64,000 nucleotides of DNA from Loripinus fragilis (GCA_964019695.1 CAXHUL010000222.1:113001-177000), one strand, 5' to 3'; shown: positions 41,124 through 54,610, counted from the first letter of the stretch. Program-made: numbers and translations. Notes: generated by a model not told the origin, from the letters alone.

Positions 41124-41610
41124 AGGAGATTACAACCAGGAAACTAGTAGGTTAGCAAAGAGGTAGTTAATGAACTCTAATTTGGAGATATAACTGTCAT
41201 GCAAATATAAACAATTTGCAATAGAGTGACCGGAATTTTAATACTGATTAGCAGTTTGGGATGTTTAAAAGAGGTAAAGAGAATGGACATGATACTTGGA
41301 AAATGTAAATTTCCAAATAGTTTTCTTCCTTATTTTCAGTAACATATGTTGTAGAATTGCCTCTTTGAGTAATGTGTACCTACAACATATGTCTTTTCAA
41401 TAAATGAGATTTTTACCATAATTTTTTAAATAAATTCTCAACCACTTTCATTAATTCAAAGAAATGCATGTTGAAATTAACAAGTTTTCTTGTAGTTTGT
41501 CATGCACCTGGATGACAATAATAGACTGTGTATTTTATGCTTCTGACAGCTTATCTTGAGATGTTTCATGTGAGTATATTGCTAAATAGCTAGTTGCGTG
41601 GCTGTAAACA
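41124..41610 (+). mobile_element. MITE H1 copy in the non-LTR relic
   Basis: Starts ttacaaccaggaaactagta and ends ttgcgtggctgtaa. One arm of the palindrome has lost about 20 bp (gtagaattgcctctttgagtaatg). After it the retroelement continues with RQAYLDYVENIVP. Confidence 0.8.
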
Positions 41611-42268
41611 CCTAGGACAGAAACGGTCAAGACAGGCATACTTGATTATGTTGAGAACATTGTCCCAGGAAAGAGATAATGACTTCTCAAGCATGAAACG
41701 CTTCTGGACAAACATTTAGCACAAATGCAATTGAAATGATGGTTTAGCACCCCTGAAATGTGATGGAAAATTATTCTCCTACCCAGCTGCTAAACAAAGA
41801 GTTTCAGTCAGTTAGTTTTTACAAGAACGCATGATTTAAACATCACTGAAATTGGAATATGAAAGCTTCTAACGAACCTGAAAACAAAGGCACCTGGTCC
41901 AGACAATATAAACCCATAAGGTATGTTTTAGAGAGACGTAATGGTAGACTAGCGTGGCTCGCTAAATGTGTTGTCCTCTTTAGACAAAGTTAAAATAAAT
42001 AAAAATGAATATTGAAAATGATTGCCGATGACATAGCATATATCATTGTGTTTTTTTCGTAAATCATTGGCACTGGTGAGATCCCACAAGACAAGCGTAC
42101 AGAAAATGCCTCACCGTCAAACGTATCGTGCCGAAAACTGCAGACACATCTCACTCGCGAACATACCCTGCAAAGTAATGAAGCATGTCATTGCAAGCAG
42201 CAGCATGAAACATAGTGAAGAAAACAGTATACTGTACCCGCTGCAGCATGGATTTCGAAGAAATAATT

Positions 42269-42509
42269 GAGCCGCAACATGAGATTTCTAACAATGTGGT
42301 ATGTGCGACCAGCAAAGCCTCAGACCAGCCTGCGCATACGCGCAGTCTGATCATCGCCTTTGCTAGTCGCTTGAATATTTTATGACTGTTAAGCTACTTA
42401 CGGAACATCAATTGAAGTTTCTAGGCTTAAGAGGAGGCTGCACAGGCTCGTCTATGTCTACACATGTCAAAATGCCACATTGTTGGAAATCATGTGTCGC
42501 GGCTCAATT
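42269..42509. mobile_element. MITE family H6, copy 2, in the RT region
   Basis: Ends ttgagccgcaacatgagatt and catgtgtcgcggctcaa are inverted. Core hairpin cagaccagcctgcgcatacg/cgcagtctgatc is related to that of family H5. RT sequence HGFRR lies before it and CGTQLIEFIDDQL after it. Confidence 0.8.
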
Positions 42510-42902
42510 ATATCCTGTGGGACACAGCTTATTGAATTCATTGATGACCAGTTATCAAATCTACAAGAAGACCAGCAGATAGATATCCTGATCATGGACT
42601 TTGCGAAAGCCTTCGACCGTGCCTCGTACAGTCTTCTGATTCACAAACTACACCACTTTGGCATAAACCTGGATTGGAAACATAACCGCAAATTTCATTT
42701 TAGATATTTCGATTTTTATCTATCCATCTATCTATCTATCTATCTATATCAGACAGATATCCTGATGATGGTCTTTGCGAAAGCCAGCGACCGTGTCTCG
42801 CGCAGTCTACTGATTCACAAACTACACCACTATGGCATAAAATGCGAACTAAAAACCTGGATTGGAAACTTAAAAGCAAATTTCATTTTAGATATTTCGA
42901 TT

Positions 42903-43038
<136 letters not shown>

Positions 43039-43313
43039 GAAGGACTCAAACAGTGCTTGTGTAAGGCATCTATCTTGTTCGTCTGTCCATTCGTCCGCTG
43101 GTCTGTTTAAGCGCCTGTCTGTCAGCCAAGGATGCATCCATGCAACGGGTCCATTTTTTTCGAAGTGAAAAGGGATATTACTGCGAGTACAGTAGCCGAG
43201 TAATTAATCGATGTGATATTTAATACCTCTCGAAACCTGAACGATCATTGTAATAAAGCACCCATTATCTTGTTTGTGGTAGGTAAAACTTCTGATGACA
43301 TTCATCTTCATTT
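43039..43313. other. Intergenic stretch between retroelement pieces
   Basis: After GRTQTVLV the retroelement is lost. tgtccattcgtccgctggtctg (about 43083) resembles the TCCG-rich repeats elsewhere. No gene seen. Confidence 0.45.
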
Positions 43314-43549
43314 GGGCCTCGTCGTGAGAAAACCTCTTCGGGGTTTCCGTCAAAGCGAGTTTCAAACCGGTCTTCTTAGCTACAGAAACTAGCTAGAAAA
43401 TTGAAATTTTGCCTGTAGCAAGGTTAAATATGGTATTTTCCAAAAAACGAATAACAAAGGCGCTGATCAGACTGCGCGGATGCGCAGGCTGATCTGCGCC
43501 TATGTTGTTCGCATACCCCCGAAGACAGGTTTTCTCGCGTCGAGGCCCA
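43314..43549. mobile_element. MITE family H5 copy, target duplication ATTT
   Basis: Ends gggcctcgtcgtgagaaaac and gttttctcgcgtcgaggccc. ATTT lies on both sides. Core hairpin gatcagactgcgcggatgcg with gcaggctgatctgcgcc. Confidence 0.85.
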
Positions 43550-43915
43550 TTTACGTTCAGTATGACACCCCAGGTGTTTCAAGTACTAAACTGCATTATC
43601 TGTTGATTTAATCTTTGGACTCAAGAAAGTGTATGGCATGAAAATAGACATTCTGATCCCGTTTTGCTCATTTTAATCCCCCTAGATTATTTAAGCCTCC
43701 TTGCAGGTTTTTCTGTTTCTTTAGGTATGGTTATGGTGATGACACAAGGTAGGCTATAGTATCTGCAAACAGACATACTCTTGAACAACAAAGATCTGCT
43801 GGGAGGTCATTAATATAATAGAGGAAAAGTCCTGGGCCAAGTTCGGATCCTTGAGGGACACCAGAGGCTCTGATTGCTCGCCTTCCACAACCACTGTTTG
43901 GTTTTTTTTCCTTCC

Positions 43916-43916
<1 letters not shown>
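43550..43916 (-). pseudogene. Non-LTR RT fragment in inverted orientation
   Basis: The minus strand, from the microsatellite inward: GRKKNQTVVVEGEQSEP, (frameshift) SGVPQGSELGPGLFLYYIND, LPADLCCSRVCLFADTIAYL, then NLQGGLNNLGGLK. These are the RT motifs that should follow the position where the plus-strand relic stops. The catalytic box has one Asp (FAD-T instead of FADDT). Dead relic. Confidence 0.75.
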
Positions 43917-44118
<202 letters not shown>

Positions 44119-44194
44119 GCAGCAATGTGGCAAAAAGTAGCCTAATGTTAGAGGTACCCATACCAGCAGGGAACAAATACTACTATATACCAAA

Positions 44195-47100
44195 TTAAAG
44201 CTTGGAGTCTGCTCATTTCAAAACTGCATGATGCCACTTCCAAAATTTTGTGCGAATTTTTTTACGGCCCTTCAAAAGTATACACCCTTAATTGTTAGTA
44301 TTCGCTTACTATGGGCTTCCCAAGAAGGTATTATCTTCATATATGAACATAAAAATCTATTTCTTGTAAATTGTGGAGCGGAATATGAATAAATATAATA
44401 ATAGACATAAAATGACGATATGCAGTCCGGTTTTCAACATTTTATGAGGTCATTGAGTACAAAAGTCACGAAAACTATGACATTGACATAACATCAATCT
44501 GGATTCAACTGCATGTAATCCTGTCCAATTTTGTAAGGAAATTTTACTGTTTGAAATTGTAAATATTTAATATATACTATTTTAGTATGTTTGTCACACT
44601 TCCTTGTAACAGGGTGTGGCTTTTTTTAACGGGGTGTTACATAGGAGTTCAAATTCGCGTTAGTCCATACAGGATGAAGCTATATTGCTCAGCTGTGTTT
44701 GTCATACTCTTAAATGACTAGCATATATTTGAGACACTATTACTTGATTAAGACATATACCATGAAAATGAGTTCTTCACCAAAGAAATTTACAGTCCAA
44801 TTTATCCTTCCATCTGTCAAAGAGTGATGTTAAAGCACGTGGCATTCTCTATTCCGAATCACTTGTGTTTTGCATGGATGTTGAGTCTAGTTTTTCATAT
44901 ATTGCTCCAACAAACTGAGTGCAAGTAAACTTTTGACAGTTTAATAAAGGCCCATGGCCAAGATCTTTCAATCCCTGAATTTTCAGTGCACCTTGTATCA
45001 TGCGTTTGAAAACGGACTTCTTACCAATCGCAAAAGAAAGCACTGCCTATATCACATCCAGCCAGACAGTATTTTGTGTCGTTCTTTTGTAAGACTGGTG
45101 AATAAGATGTTAACAGGGATATAACGTCTCATAGCAACATCATATTCCAATTCGACATGTGAGAAAGATCTCATGTGTAGCTTCTTGTTTTTCTATGATG
45201 AGGAAGTTACAATAAGAAAAAAGTCTGTACTGGGACATTTTGCAGCAACTGAGGCATGTAAACAGCCTTGTATTAATGTTTCTTCCTCGTGTAGCTCTGA
45301 GATGTCCATATGCTCATCTTTGGTCGCTTTGATGGCTTTGTCCTTCAGTCCACCACTAATGAAGATTTATGTTTCTATTATGAAGTCTGTGTAATAAGCT
45401 ACAAGGTTGTCCTTAGTGTTGCCTCTGGATAATAATTTCTTCTTTTATTTGAGTAATTCCATGTCTGCTTAAAGAAGCATTTAATGTCCCATTGTGGTGT
45501 TGCCTCCTTTTTTGACATACTAGCGTATTCAAACTAGTCTCCCTATACTTGTCAAAGACAATGTTACTCTGTGAAACGGAATAATAGATGCAACTGACCT
45601 AAAGTATGGAGCAACAGAACTGTTCAACTACGGCTACAGATGTTACTTTAGCCAGTTTAGACAGTATTGGTATTATCTGTATCAAAGCTGTAGCATCAAA
45701 GATAATGCATTCTGGTTACTCAATGCATGCTACTTTGCCTTCAGATATGCTTTTGAGTTAATGGATGAAATTTGATCAAATACATGCAGTCATTGATTCG
45801 AGCCATAGTTTTTGAAAATATTTAAAGAATCCTTGCGCATTCTCAAATGACAAAGCACCTCTCTGAAAAAGCAAGCTGCTAACAAACACAGACGCATCGC
45901 CTAATCATTAATAACTACACTGTTGTCATTGAATTTTACTGTCTTTAGCATGTCTGCCAGTGTCTTATTGTTGGCCTTTTGCCGGGGGTCATGGAACATA
46001 TTCTGAGTTCTGTCTTGCCCATCAAGCTTTATAAATCCTTCCTTCATGAATGATTTCCTAACTTCTTGTGCCTAAGGCACCTAGCCCGCACGGATGATAT
46101 AATGCATGTTGCACAATTTGTTTGAAGTGTGAGGCGTGACCTCTGTAGGGTCAAAGGTGGATCAATGAAACGACTTTCAAACACCTAAGTTATTTTACAA
46201 CAGAATCGTATTAATGCTTTTGTGTCGTAATGGTGTGAATGTTTACTCTGGTTTGGTTTCACTGTACATGCACTACGACATACATAGTTGTGAAACAGTA
46301 TTGAGTACTTTGCGGTCAAAGGCTTGGCTCAGGAACCTGGTGACCTAGTCAGTGCATTGCCTTTTAAGGTTAGTCCAATGTTTCCTCTAGACCCAATGAA
46401 AACTTTGTATAATGTTGCTTAGACCACATAGTTAATCTAGGCAGAATTGAACTTGTCCTCTGACAGTTTTACAGTACATTAGCCTTCATGAAAACCATTA
46501 ATCACCTCTTCAGGAATGCTATGCATTAGATATGATATACATTAATATGTTGCTTGTAAACACCAGAGGGAATAGTTGAGCCTTTGCAAACTGATGCACA
46601 TCTCAACGACAAAGCCTAGTTGGGGAGAAGAATAGTTTAAAAGGAAATAATACCATCTCCAGTGAGTCATTCCAAAAGTAATAATGTTGGAGAAATAGAT
46701 AGTCCCTTTTACCTGAACTCTGATAGCAGGTTAATCTGTACAACTTCACAAAAACGACCAGATAGTACTAGCTAATTACAGTTATCTGTTCATTTATGTG
46801 TCTGATTCATAGTCAGGAAACCTCTTCGAACTCATGCAAATGACAATGGTTATCATCAGAGGAAGTTCTGATGTTCTTGCCGCACCACTTTTCAAGAACT
46901 GTATAGAAAATGTTAGTTTAAAAAGTAAGCGAGTATGACCAAGAACTGCCAAAATTCACACACTGTAGATCAATCCACAGCACGATGAGGAAGAGGCAAA
47001 TCATGATAACAGCCTCATGAAATAGCTCGCCACACTCTGTTCCAGACAAGTTCCAGACAAGTTTTGTTTTACACTGCCAACAGACAACAAAAGTAGTAAG

Positions 47101-47815
47101 TGGGCATGATCAGGACATACCGCAATCACAAACTGCAGACAAACACAAATTCAAATGACAGTTCTCTGAGCCCCACCTCACCATGAAGGTATCCCATTCT
47201 TGCAAAACCTGCTATGAGAAGGTGCATTCCATCTCCACTTGGAAAGATATGTTGCATATACATAGGTTTAGCCCAAGTGATTTCTAAAGCTTTCATTAAT
47301 AAACCCATATCAAAATATGCAGATGTAAAAATTTAAACAACATTTATGCACGTTTGCATTCCCTTCATAGTTGTATTATAACTGCTATAATCTGTTGGGG
47401 AGACATTATAATTGGATTAATTGCTACATTAAATGCATTTATATTTACTTTATATAGCAGGAAAAAGCTCAGTTTTATTATTTAAAAATGTACATGTAGA
47501 TCAAATGCAATTCACGTGACTATTTGTAAAAATCATTGGTTTTCGTGACTTTTGCACTCAATGACCTTTTAATTATAGTTGTCAATGTGTGTAAGTAGCA
47601 TATCAAATGCAAACAAAATTAATATCAACTATTGGATCATATACAACCTAATAACAAGCATTTTATACAGTATGTATGTTTCTTGTCATAAAAAGAAATT
47701 ATCATTCAGTTCTGAGCTATGATCACGATACCCAGGTTTGAAGGGCCGTAATTTTTTTCGCACACAATTCTGAAAGTGGCATCATGCAGTTCTGAACTCA
47801 GCACACTTTAAGCTT
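44195..47815 (-). mobile_element. 3.6-kb decayed DNA transposon with about 75-bp inverted ends
   Basis: The left end contains actgcatgatgccacttcca and gcgaatttttttacggccct; the right end carries the inverted partner (gggccgtaatttttttcgc, ggcatcatgcagttctgaa). The minus strand holds pieces of one protein in order: GDGMHLLIAGFARMGYLHGE (47308-47126), MFHDPRQKANNKTLADML (about 46030), FISGGLKDKAIKATKDEHMD with HEEETLIQGCLHA (about 45390-45230), and SFAIGKKSVFKRM (45043-44849). From family knowledge these resemble a widespread uncharacterised transposon-encoded protein of invertebrates (GGLH-, FHDP-, HEEADTR- and GIGKK-like motifs). Many stops; superfamily not assigned. Confidence 0.6.
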
Positions 47816-48102
47816 TAAAATGATGTATGATGCTACTTGTTACCCTTCCGGCATGGGTGCATGTCTTTTTTGGGGACCTCTGCTGCAGCACTATATCCTG
47901 GTTATGCACGTGACATAGATAATATATATATTGAATCATATAAATTTTTAATCATAGCATATGTGTATGTTACTTGGTTGGTTAGAAAAAGTCTCTTTTC
48001 ACATGGGTTGCCTGAAACTATATATATGTATCTTTAAATCAAAGTTATGAGAGTTTTATGTTTATATCAAAGTTATGACAGCATTACGAACGTCTATTAT
48101 AA

Positions 48103-48339
48103 GGGCCTCGTCGCGAGAAAACCTGTCTTCGAGGATTTGCGAACAACACAGGCGCAGACCAGCCTGCGCATCCGCGCAGTCTGATCAGCGCCTTTGTTAT
48201 TCGCTTTTTGGAAAGTTTCATATCTAGTCTTGCTTCATGTGAACTTTCAATTTTCTAGCATGTCTCTGTAGCTCAGAAGACTGGTTTGAGCCTCGCTATA
48301 TCGGAAACCCCGAAGACAGGTTTTGTCGCGACGGGGCCC
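48103..48339. mobile_element. MITE family H5 copy
   Basis: Ends gggcctcgtcgcgagaaaac and ttttgtcgcgacggggccc. Core hairpin cagaccagcctgcgcatccg/cgcagtctgatcagcgcc, in the opposite orientation to 43314. Flanks ATAA and ATTA differ by one base. Confidence 0.85.
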
Positions 48340-49035
48340 ATTAAAATCTTCACACAGTAATTTGCCGTGAACATGGGGATCAAAAGTTTGCGACATCAAT
48401 GTCAATCAAGTATTTCAATTATATAAATCGTCATGCTGATAAACCCACGGTATGCAAACTGTACGAACTAAGAATAGGTTGGTACTCCATATCACTCGAT
48501 AATCAATTGATTGTAATGGGCACGACCCGTGGTGAAGGTAGATAAATCAGTACCCGGTACCAGAAGGAATGTGTAGAAAGCACATTGGACGGACGGTGAT
48601 TACACCTGCAACATTTCGGTACCAAGTATTTAAAATATTGTTGTTATTGATAATTTCGGTTTGCATGTTTTCAATTTAACATAGATTTTGCATTTTTGGC
48701 AGTTTATTACGTTTAAAGCCTCGTCACTGTTTAACATACCAGTGGCTTGACAATGCTAACATGAATAAGTATACAGAATTTGATCCTAATATGCCATGCG
48801 GCTCAAGAGTTCACTAACTGACCACGACCAGCCAGACTGATGCTAAGCAAAATCTCGTCCACCAGAAAAGACTGTTACCCATGCCAGTGGTTAGACATAG
48901 TTGGCAATTTGATAAATTTTTATACCATATGGTTCAAGAGTTACTAGCATTTTACTAACTGCTAATGGACGGGAGGACAACAGACAGGCAGACGGACTCA
49001 CACAGTGATTATAATGCACTCCTGAGGGTTGTGCA
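48340..49035. repeat. Intergenic repeats
   Basis: Two related segments (about 48735-48830 and 48875-48975) share ccagtgg, ttagacata/cttgacaat, and caagagtt-cta-ctaact blocks, followed by gacaggcagacgg. They look like one diverged dispersed repeat. No gene. Confidence 0.4.
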
Positions 49036-49039
49036 ATAA

Positions 49040-49175
49040 TGTATTGTGTTTCCATGATATGAAATCTGTCACGAAGGCTTGGCTGAAAACGCATAAACAA
49101 CGAGTCCGCCAGGAAGAGTTGTTTACGTGCAGCCAAGCCTGCGTGACAGGTATATCGTATATTGGAAACACCGTG
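49040..49175. mobile_element. Small hairpin MITE
   Basis: Outer ends gtgtttccatgatatgaaat and tatcgtatattggaaacac are inverted; the inner arms gtcacgaaggcttggctg/cagccaagcctgcgtgac pair over 18 bp with one mismatch. Confidence 0.6.
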
Positions 49176-49451
49176 TCGAATTCTGACGCGTCGAATTCTG
49201 TATGTTATAAACATTTAAGTGTTTCCAAGAAATACGAAACATAAAAAGACAAGTCAATGCAACACAGAAAACAAAAATTGCGTAGTTATACGCAGGCAGA
49301 CAAGAAACCATATCATCACTAGTGAAATATGTCACTGCTCATTTACAAAAAAGTAGTTCCAGCGAAAAATTAAGCATTCCTCTAACAAGGAAATTAATAA
49401 TGCTAGGTATACGAAAAAGAAACGATACATACATGTTATTCTACAAACGAG

Positions 49452-49640
49452 TGGGCGGGGTGTAGTTGATAAGTCACTCACCATCCCTCGTTCGAATTCC
49501 GGCTTTACCAGTCTGTCGGATGAGATTTTTAGCCCTGGCCCCGTTTATGAGAGGTTTTAAACCAGAATCACTTCCGGTTGAGCATTCGGATGCACCCAGA
49601 CATAAAACCACAAAATCATAAACCCGCCCGGACCAGCACT
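49452..49640 (+). repeat. tRNA-derived SINE of a second type
   Basis: Head gggcggggtgtagttgataa with B box CGTTCGAATTCCG, then a body (tgagattttt, ccggttgagcattcgg, gacataaaacc). Unlike the 25997 type. Confidence 0.5.
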
Positions 49641-49776
49641 GGATACTGCCAAGGGAACAGCCACAAGAAGTTTTGAAAATGCACCACTAAAGTTTAAAAG
49701 TCTATAGATTTTCTCCATTGTTTTTTTATGTTGTTTTTATGTTGTTGTTTTTTTCAAGCATGATGAAACTTGAGGT

Positions 49777-51301
49777 TATTACAACCACGCAACTAGCAGG
49801 TGAGCAAAAGGTAATTCATGAACTCAAATTTGGAGATACAGCTGTCATGCAAATATAAACAATTTCCAGTAGAGTGACAGGAATTTTAATTCTGATTAAC
49901 AGTTTGGGATGTTTAAAAGAGGTAAAGACAATGGTCATGATACTTGGAAAATGTAAATTTCCAAATAGTTTTCTTCCTTATTCTCAGTAACGTATACTGG
50001 GATAATCAGTTTTCGCCAACGTAAGCAGATATGGCTCTGAGGATAACAAATCAAAATACAACCTGACCAAAAAATGATTTTATCATATAATTTCAACCTT
50101 TTATAATAATGTGTGATATCTTAGACCATCAAAATATGTTATTTAATTTGCATAAACCTTGATTTGTTTGTGCACCCGTTTTTCCGCCATTTTGAAAATA
50201 GTAATCTAATTTCGACAACTCTTGTTGACCTTAAAAAAGAGGCCTCAAAAAGGGTTGGATAGACAAAAAATCAATAGATATTATGAGATAAACCATTTTT
50301 TTTCATTCAATGAATATAAATTATTGTCAATCTTCTATCAATTAATTAATTGTAATCAAAAATATGTCAGTCATGTTTTTTTTTCTATATTCAATCCAAT
50401 TTCAGATTGATTTGAACCCCTAGGTTGATTGGGGTGCTACCACACAGACAGTAAATGAAAAAGTAGACATAAAAACTTTCTTTTATGTACTTAAGGGATA
50501 CATCAAGCCATTGCAGGCGAAAGATTGATATAATTTAACAAAAAATCATTTTTAGATACATGGTCCGTACAGCTGCTTATTAGCCATACCATTGTTTCTG
50601 AGTCTTAACATTAATAAGAACCCCCTTATGATAAAATCAATGATTTTCCCCACTTGGGACCCCAATACATCACTGAGTTTTCTTACCTCCATCGTGAGGG
50701 TGTCAACGCAAATGAAGATGAAGGAAGCGATGTATTCAACGAATAAAACATATCAGGATCATAATTTAAAGATTGGGGTTAAAAAGAATTAGTGAAAATG
50801 GCGGGAAAACACTGATGCAGATATGTGACAATTATTTTACCACTCAGATATGCATTTTCTTACTGCTAAAACAACTTAACAGACAGCTTTTCTTTTGCCC
50901 TTGGAAATCCCCTTTTCAGAATGAGCCTGTGATGTCAAACAAGTGAAAAAACGGTAGTAATTGTTCAATTGGCGAAATTACATTCTTGGCGAAATTAGCT
51001 TACTCCACTATATATTGTAGGTACATATTGGAATTGCCTCTGTGATGCAATTCCAATTTGTACCTACAACATATGTCTTTTCAATAAATGAGTTTTTCAC
51101 CATAAGCTTTTTTTTTTAAAAAAAAAATCAAACACTTTCATTTATTCAATGAAATGAGCATGTAGAAAATGAACAACTTTTCATGTAGTTTGTCATGCAC
51201 CTGGATGACAATATTAATATACTGTCTATTTTATGCTTCCGACAGCTCATCTTGAGATGTTTCATGGGAGTATATTAGTAAATTGCTAGTTGCGTGGTTG
51301 T
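49777..51301 (+). mobile_element. MITE H1 copy split by a 1.0-kb insertion
   Basis: Starts ttacaaccacgcaactagca and ends tagttgcgtggttg. Interrupted between cagtaac (49990) and ttgtaggtac (51015). Confidence 0.85.
49997..51008. mobile_element. Tc1-like non-autonomous element nested in H1
   Basis: Left end actgggataatcagttttcg with ccaa, right end (reverse complement) agtggagtaagctaatttcg with ccaa, so about 24 bp of imperfect inverted ends, flanked by TA on each side (within TATA). About 1.0 kb with only short open frames. Confidence 0.65.
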
Positions 51302-51481
51302 TTTAACATGAGCGTTTGATGTGCCTAACGTTATTACAGAAGATGAATTGTATCTGTTTTAACACAAGTTATGCTCAATAGTATTTAGCCAAAGATTAAC
51401 AACAACATTAACAAGTAGATATATTTAACATTTATCACTAGAGAAATGTTTTCCTCAAGCTTATTTAGTATGAAAAAAAGG

Positions 51482-51540
51482 GTAAGTTCACACCAAAAGG
51501 GGCGGCAGATCAACTGTCACCTCTTTTGGTATAAACTTAC
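51482..51540. repeat. Near-perfect hairpin
   Basis: gtaagttcacaccaaaaggg pairs with the region cctcttttggtataaacttac (imperfect, about 27 bp arms, short loop). Surrounding 51302-52140 has no gene that I recognise. Confidence 0.6.
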
Positions 51541-52139
51541 ACATTTTAAGTCTAACATTGTTTGCCAATTGTTTTTTGGTTTAGCTTTTGAAATGTTTTG
51601 AGAAAATGTTGGACCGATTGTACACGTAACCTATCTGTTCACATTTGATGGACGAGGCATCTATTGGTACGTCCCTACCTTTTTTATATTGCGTCATCGG
51701 ACCCACCACACAGCATTTTTTTAAGAAAAACAATACAGCTTAAAAATTAACTGCACTGGCATATCTGCCGTTGCTTGCCATAGCTCAAGCTGAACAATAT
51801 TAATTAAACCACAGCGAATAAAGTGTTCGACGTTCAAACGCTAATCAAATGCTACGTTCTAATGAAAGGGAAATAAACCCTTTTCTTATCAACTCTTCAA
51901 CCAACGAGGATTATATTTCATCGAACATAGCACATTTAAGGTGTTTATCATTTTAAATGGTTTAGTTCAGCAAAGTTATTCTTGGCCAGTGTTGTAAAAT
52001 GGTTATGCAAACGCGGTGGGAAAATTGAAGAAATTAAAGTTCTCCACAAAACTTAATCATTTGGTAGGGCAGATTTTTCTAACTTGCGGTAAGTTTAGGG
52101 CTACCATAACGAATCTAATGAGTACGTTCATTTTAAAGT

Positions 52140-52870
52140 TGGGGAAAGAATTCCAAGAACAGATAAAGACCATTATGGTTTACCCCCCCCCCCCCCCCCC
52201 CACCAGGCGGAATTTTGTAGACATATTTTTCTTAAACCCCAATGTCTTGCAAGGAGTTTGCAACAAGTTAGCCCTCTGACAATGGCAGCGTTAGGCTGTA
52301 AAAGCCTGTTACATACGTTACCATACAAAATATTTGATAATTAACATTCTTTTTAAGACTTCAGAACAGTGCAAAAGATAAAGGTAAGATTTCCAAATTA
52401 GTTATAAATTCTAAGTAAGCTATTACTGGGGCACGGATATAGACCGTTGAAAAATATAGTCACCCCCGATGTAATATATGTTACATTTTTCATTGAACCT
52501 CCTTTAAAATGAAAAATGAATATAATATACTTTGTCTTAAATTTTATTTAAACCAGTTGATGTTCATTAATTTGGTATTCTATTAAAGCATTTTTACTTA
52601 CTTTTTCAAAACTGTAAGCATTATGTTTCTATCTCATATACTTTTTGAGTTTTTAGATGTTGAACATGGTAGCCCCATATCACACAAAAATGTCAAATGA
52701 AATTCTCTAGGCCTTGCGCTGGCCATAGACCCCCCCATCCGCCAGGGGGAATTTTGTTCACTATAATTTGCTAATGCTACATCACATAAGCCACAAAATG
52801 AAATATGTAAGCTCTCTGAGAGTGGCACCGTTAGCGTGTAACATCACGTTAAGTACGTTTTCCGCAAAAT
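52140..52870. repeat. Dispersed repeat family with poly(C) and gttacatacgttacc motif
   Basis: Two diverged copies in tandem: a (C)n start at 52181-52201 followed by ggcggaattttg, tagccctctgacaatggcag and ttacatacgttacc; then 52725-52860 with gacccccccatccgcc, gggggaattttg, tctgagagtggcaccgttag and taacatcacgtt. Related sequence lies at 54150-54600 and, inverted, at 57690-57870. Confidence 0.6.
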
Positions 52871-54149
52871 ATCATTAAATTTTCCTGATAATGTATTCAA
52901 CATGACATATTCGCGCTTTTTTGAAGTGTGGCACAAGTTTAAGAATTTCTTATAAGACAGTTACATATTTTAGCATTAATTTTATAAATTTCTGGAGTTT
53001 TTGCCATTGTATATGTTACTTAGTGTTTCATATGTTTCTTCCAAATATCAGTATGGCAGTTATTGACTATATTGTATAGCTGATTTCACAGGTCTTCCGT
53101 ACTTTTCCGGAATTCTTCGGGACTCAAGTCACATGGACTTGTATCACATGACTCCATCAGCCAATCAACATAACTCCCGTAACCACGAGGCCCAGTAGCC
53201 ATGTGCTCGAGGCGTGCATCAAAATACAAAAGTAAATTCTGTTTTGTGAGCAAATAGGCTTGTTTAAATTGTATGCGAAGTGAAGATTAGTTGTAAGGGG
53301 CACTTAGCGCCTTTTTGTACTTTTTATTCTTACCTGGAAAACCAATTTTACCGAATTTCAAACAGCGCCGTTGTGTTCACAATCCGAGGTCAATATTGAT
53401 AACACCACAGGACCGGTGACACGTGACTGAGACGGTGCTCATGTAAACATTTCACCGTTTGAAGAATGACTCAGAATCTCCCCAAAACATCATTGGCAGT
53501 GTGGCATCGATCTATCAAGCCAATCTAGTGATAGAAATTCCTAATCTAACCGAAAATTACGTAAATTCGCACGTTTTCACTTGTCGACATTGGGTATCTG
53601 CAATGCTTATTTAAATATACGTCACGTTGTTGTGAAGATTTTTGATTGGCCAGATATTTTTCTATTCGGGTGGAATGTGTCGGGAACTCGGTATGAAATT
53701 AGCTATTACATACGTCAGTAAATATAGCAAATCTACAAGGCTGCTATTCAAATAAAGAGAAGTTCCTTATTATATCTTACACTATTTTTATAGCCCAGGT
53801 TACATACGTTACCCTCTGAATACCATTAAACGTTCAAGATAAGGTCTCCAACACGACCTGCTTGTACTTATTTGCAAGGTAGCACAGGTCTATGTACTTC
53901 TTTTTACTCTTGCTTATTTGCTAAGGAAGTAACTCAAAACATAAACATATCATAAACCCTCTTTTCTTTTATAGAGACATCAAATATAGTTAACAAAATA
54001 CCCATGGAAAGTTTGTAACATACAGTGCAATATGTGAGTAACAACTTAAAAGATCAAAGAAAACCAATCAGACCGAAGTTATAGAGCTGTTCCTTGCCAA
54101 GCTAGCAACTCTTCGTATATAATCCAAGGGTTTAAAGAATTTTCCAATA
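52871..54149. other. Intergenic stretch
   Basis: No coding sequence recognised. Another ggttacatacgttaccctct (53803-53822) matches the motif of the neighbouring repeats. Confidence 0.45.
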
Positions 54150-54610
54150 CAGCTTATTAATCCTCTATAAGATTAATCTTGCAAGGGTTTTGCATTATGC
54201 TAGCACTCTGGTAATGCCACCATTACCTTGTAACAGCCAATTACATATATTACCCATCAATATCTTTGCTAATATAAGTAAATGACATGACTCTGAAAAG
54301 TGCAATCCTAAAAGGTAAGATTTCAAATATGGCTATATCATCTCAGTAAGCTATTTTTGCATCACAGATATGGACCTTTTAAAACAAATATGCACCCCAA
54401 GTGCTACATATGTTACATTATTTTCATTATTCCCATATAAATGATTTATGAATCTGATATTTTTGTTTTAATGTGAATGTGCTTACTAATTCTTTTTGTA
54501 TTAAGAATGTTTATGTACCTTTTGGAAAGTGCAAATAGTTAGTTTCTATCTTTTATAAGGTTTGAGTTGTTAAGTTTTGAACATGGTAACCCCATATAAC
54601 ACAAAATGTA
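54150..54610. repeat. Diverged duplicate of 52230-52690
   Basis: The same order of blocks recurs: agcactctggtaatgcc, ttacatatattacc, ggtaagatttcaaat, ctcagtaagctatt, and gttgaacatggtagcccc-like ttttgaacatggtaacccc. The two copies are about 1.9 kb apart. Confidence 0.6.
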
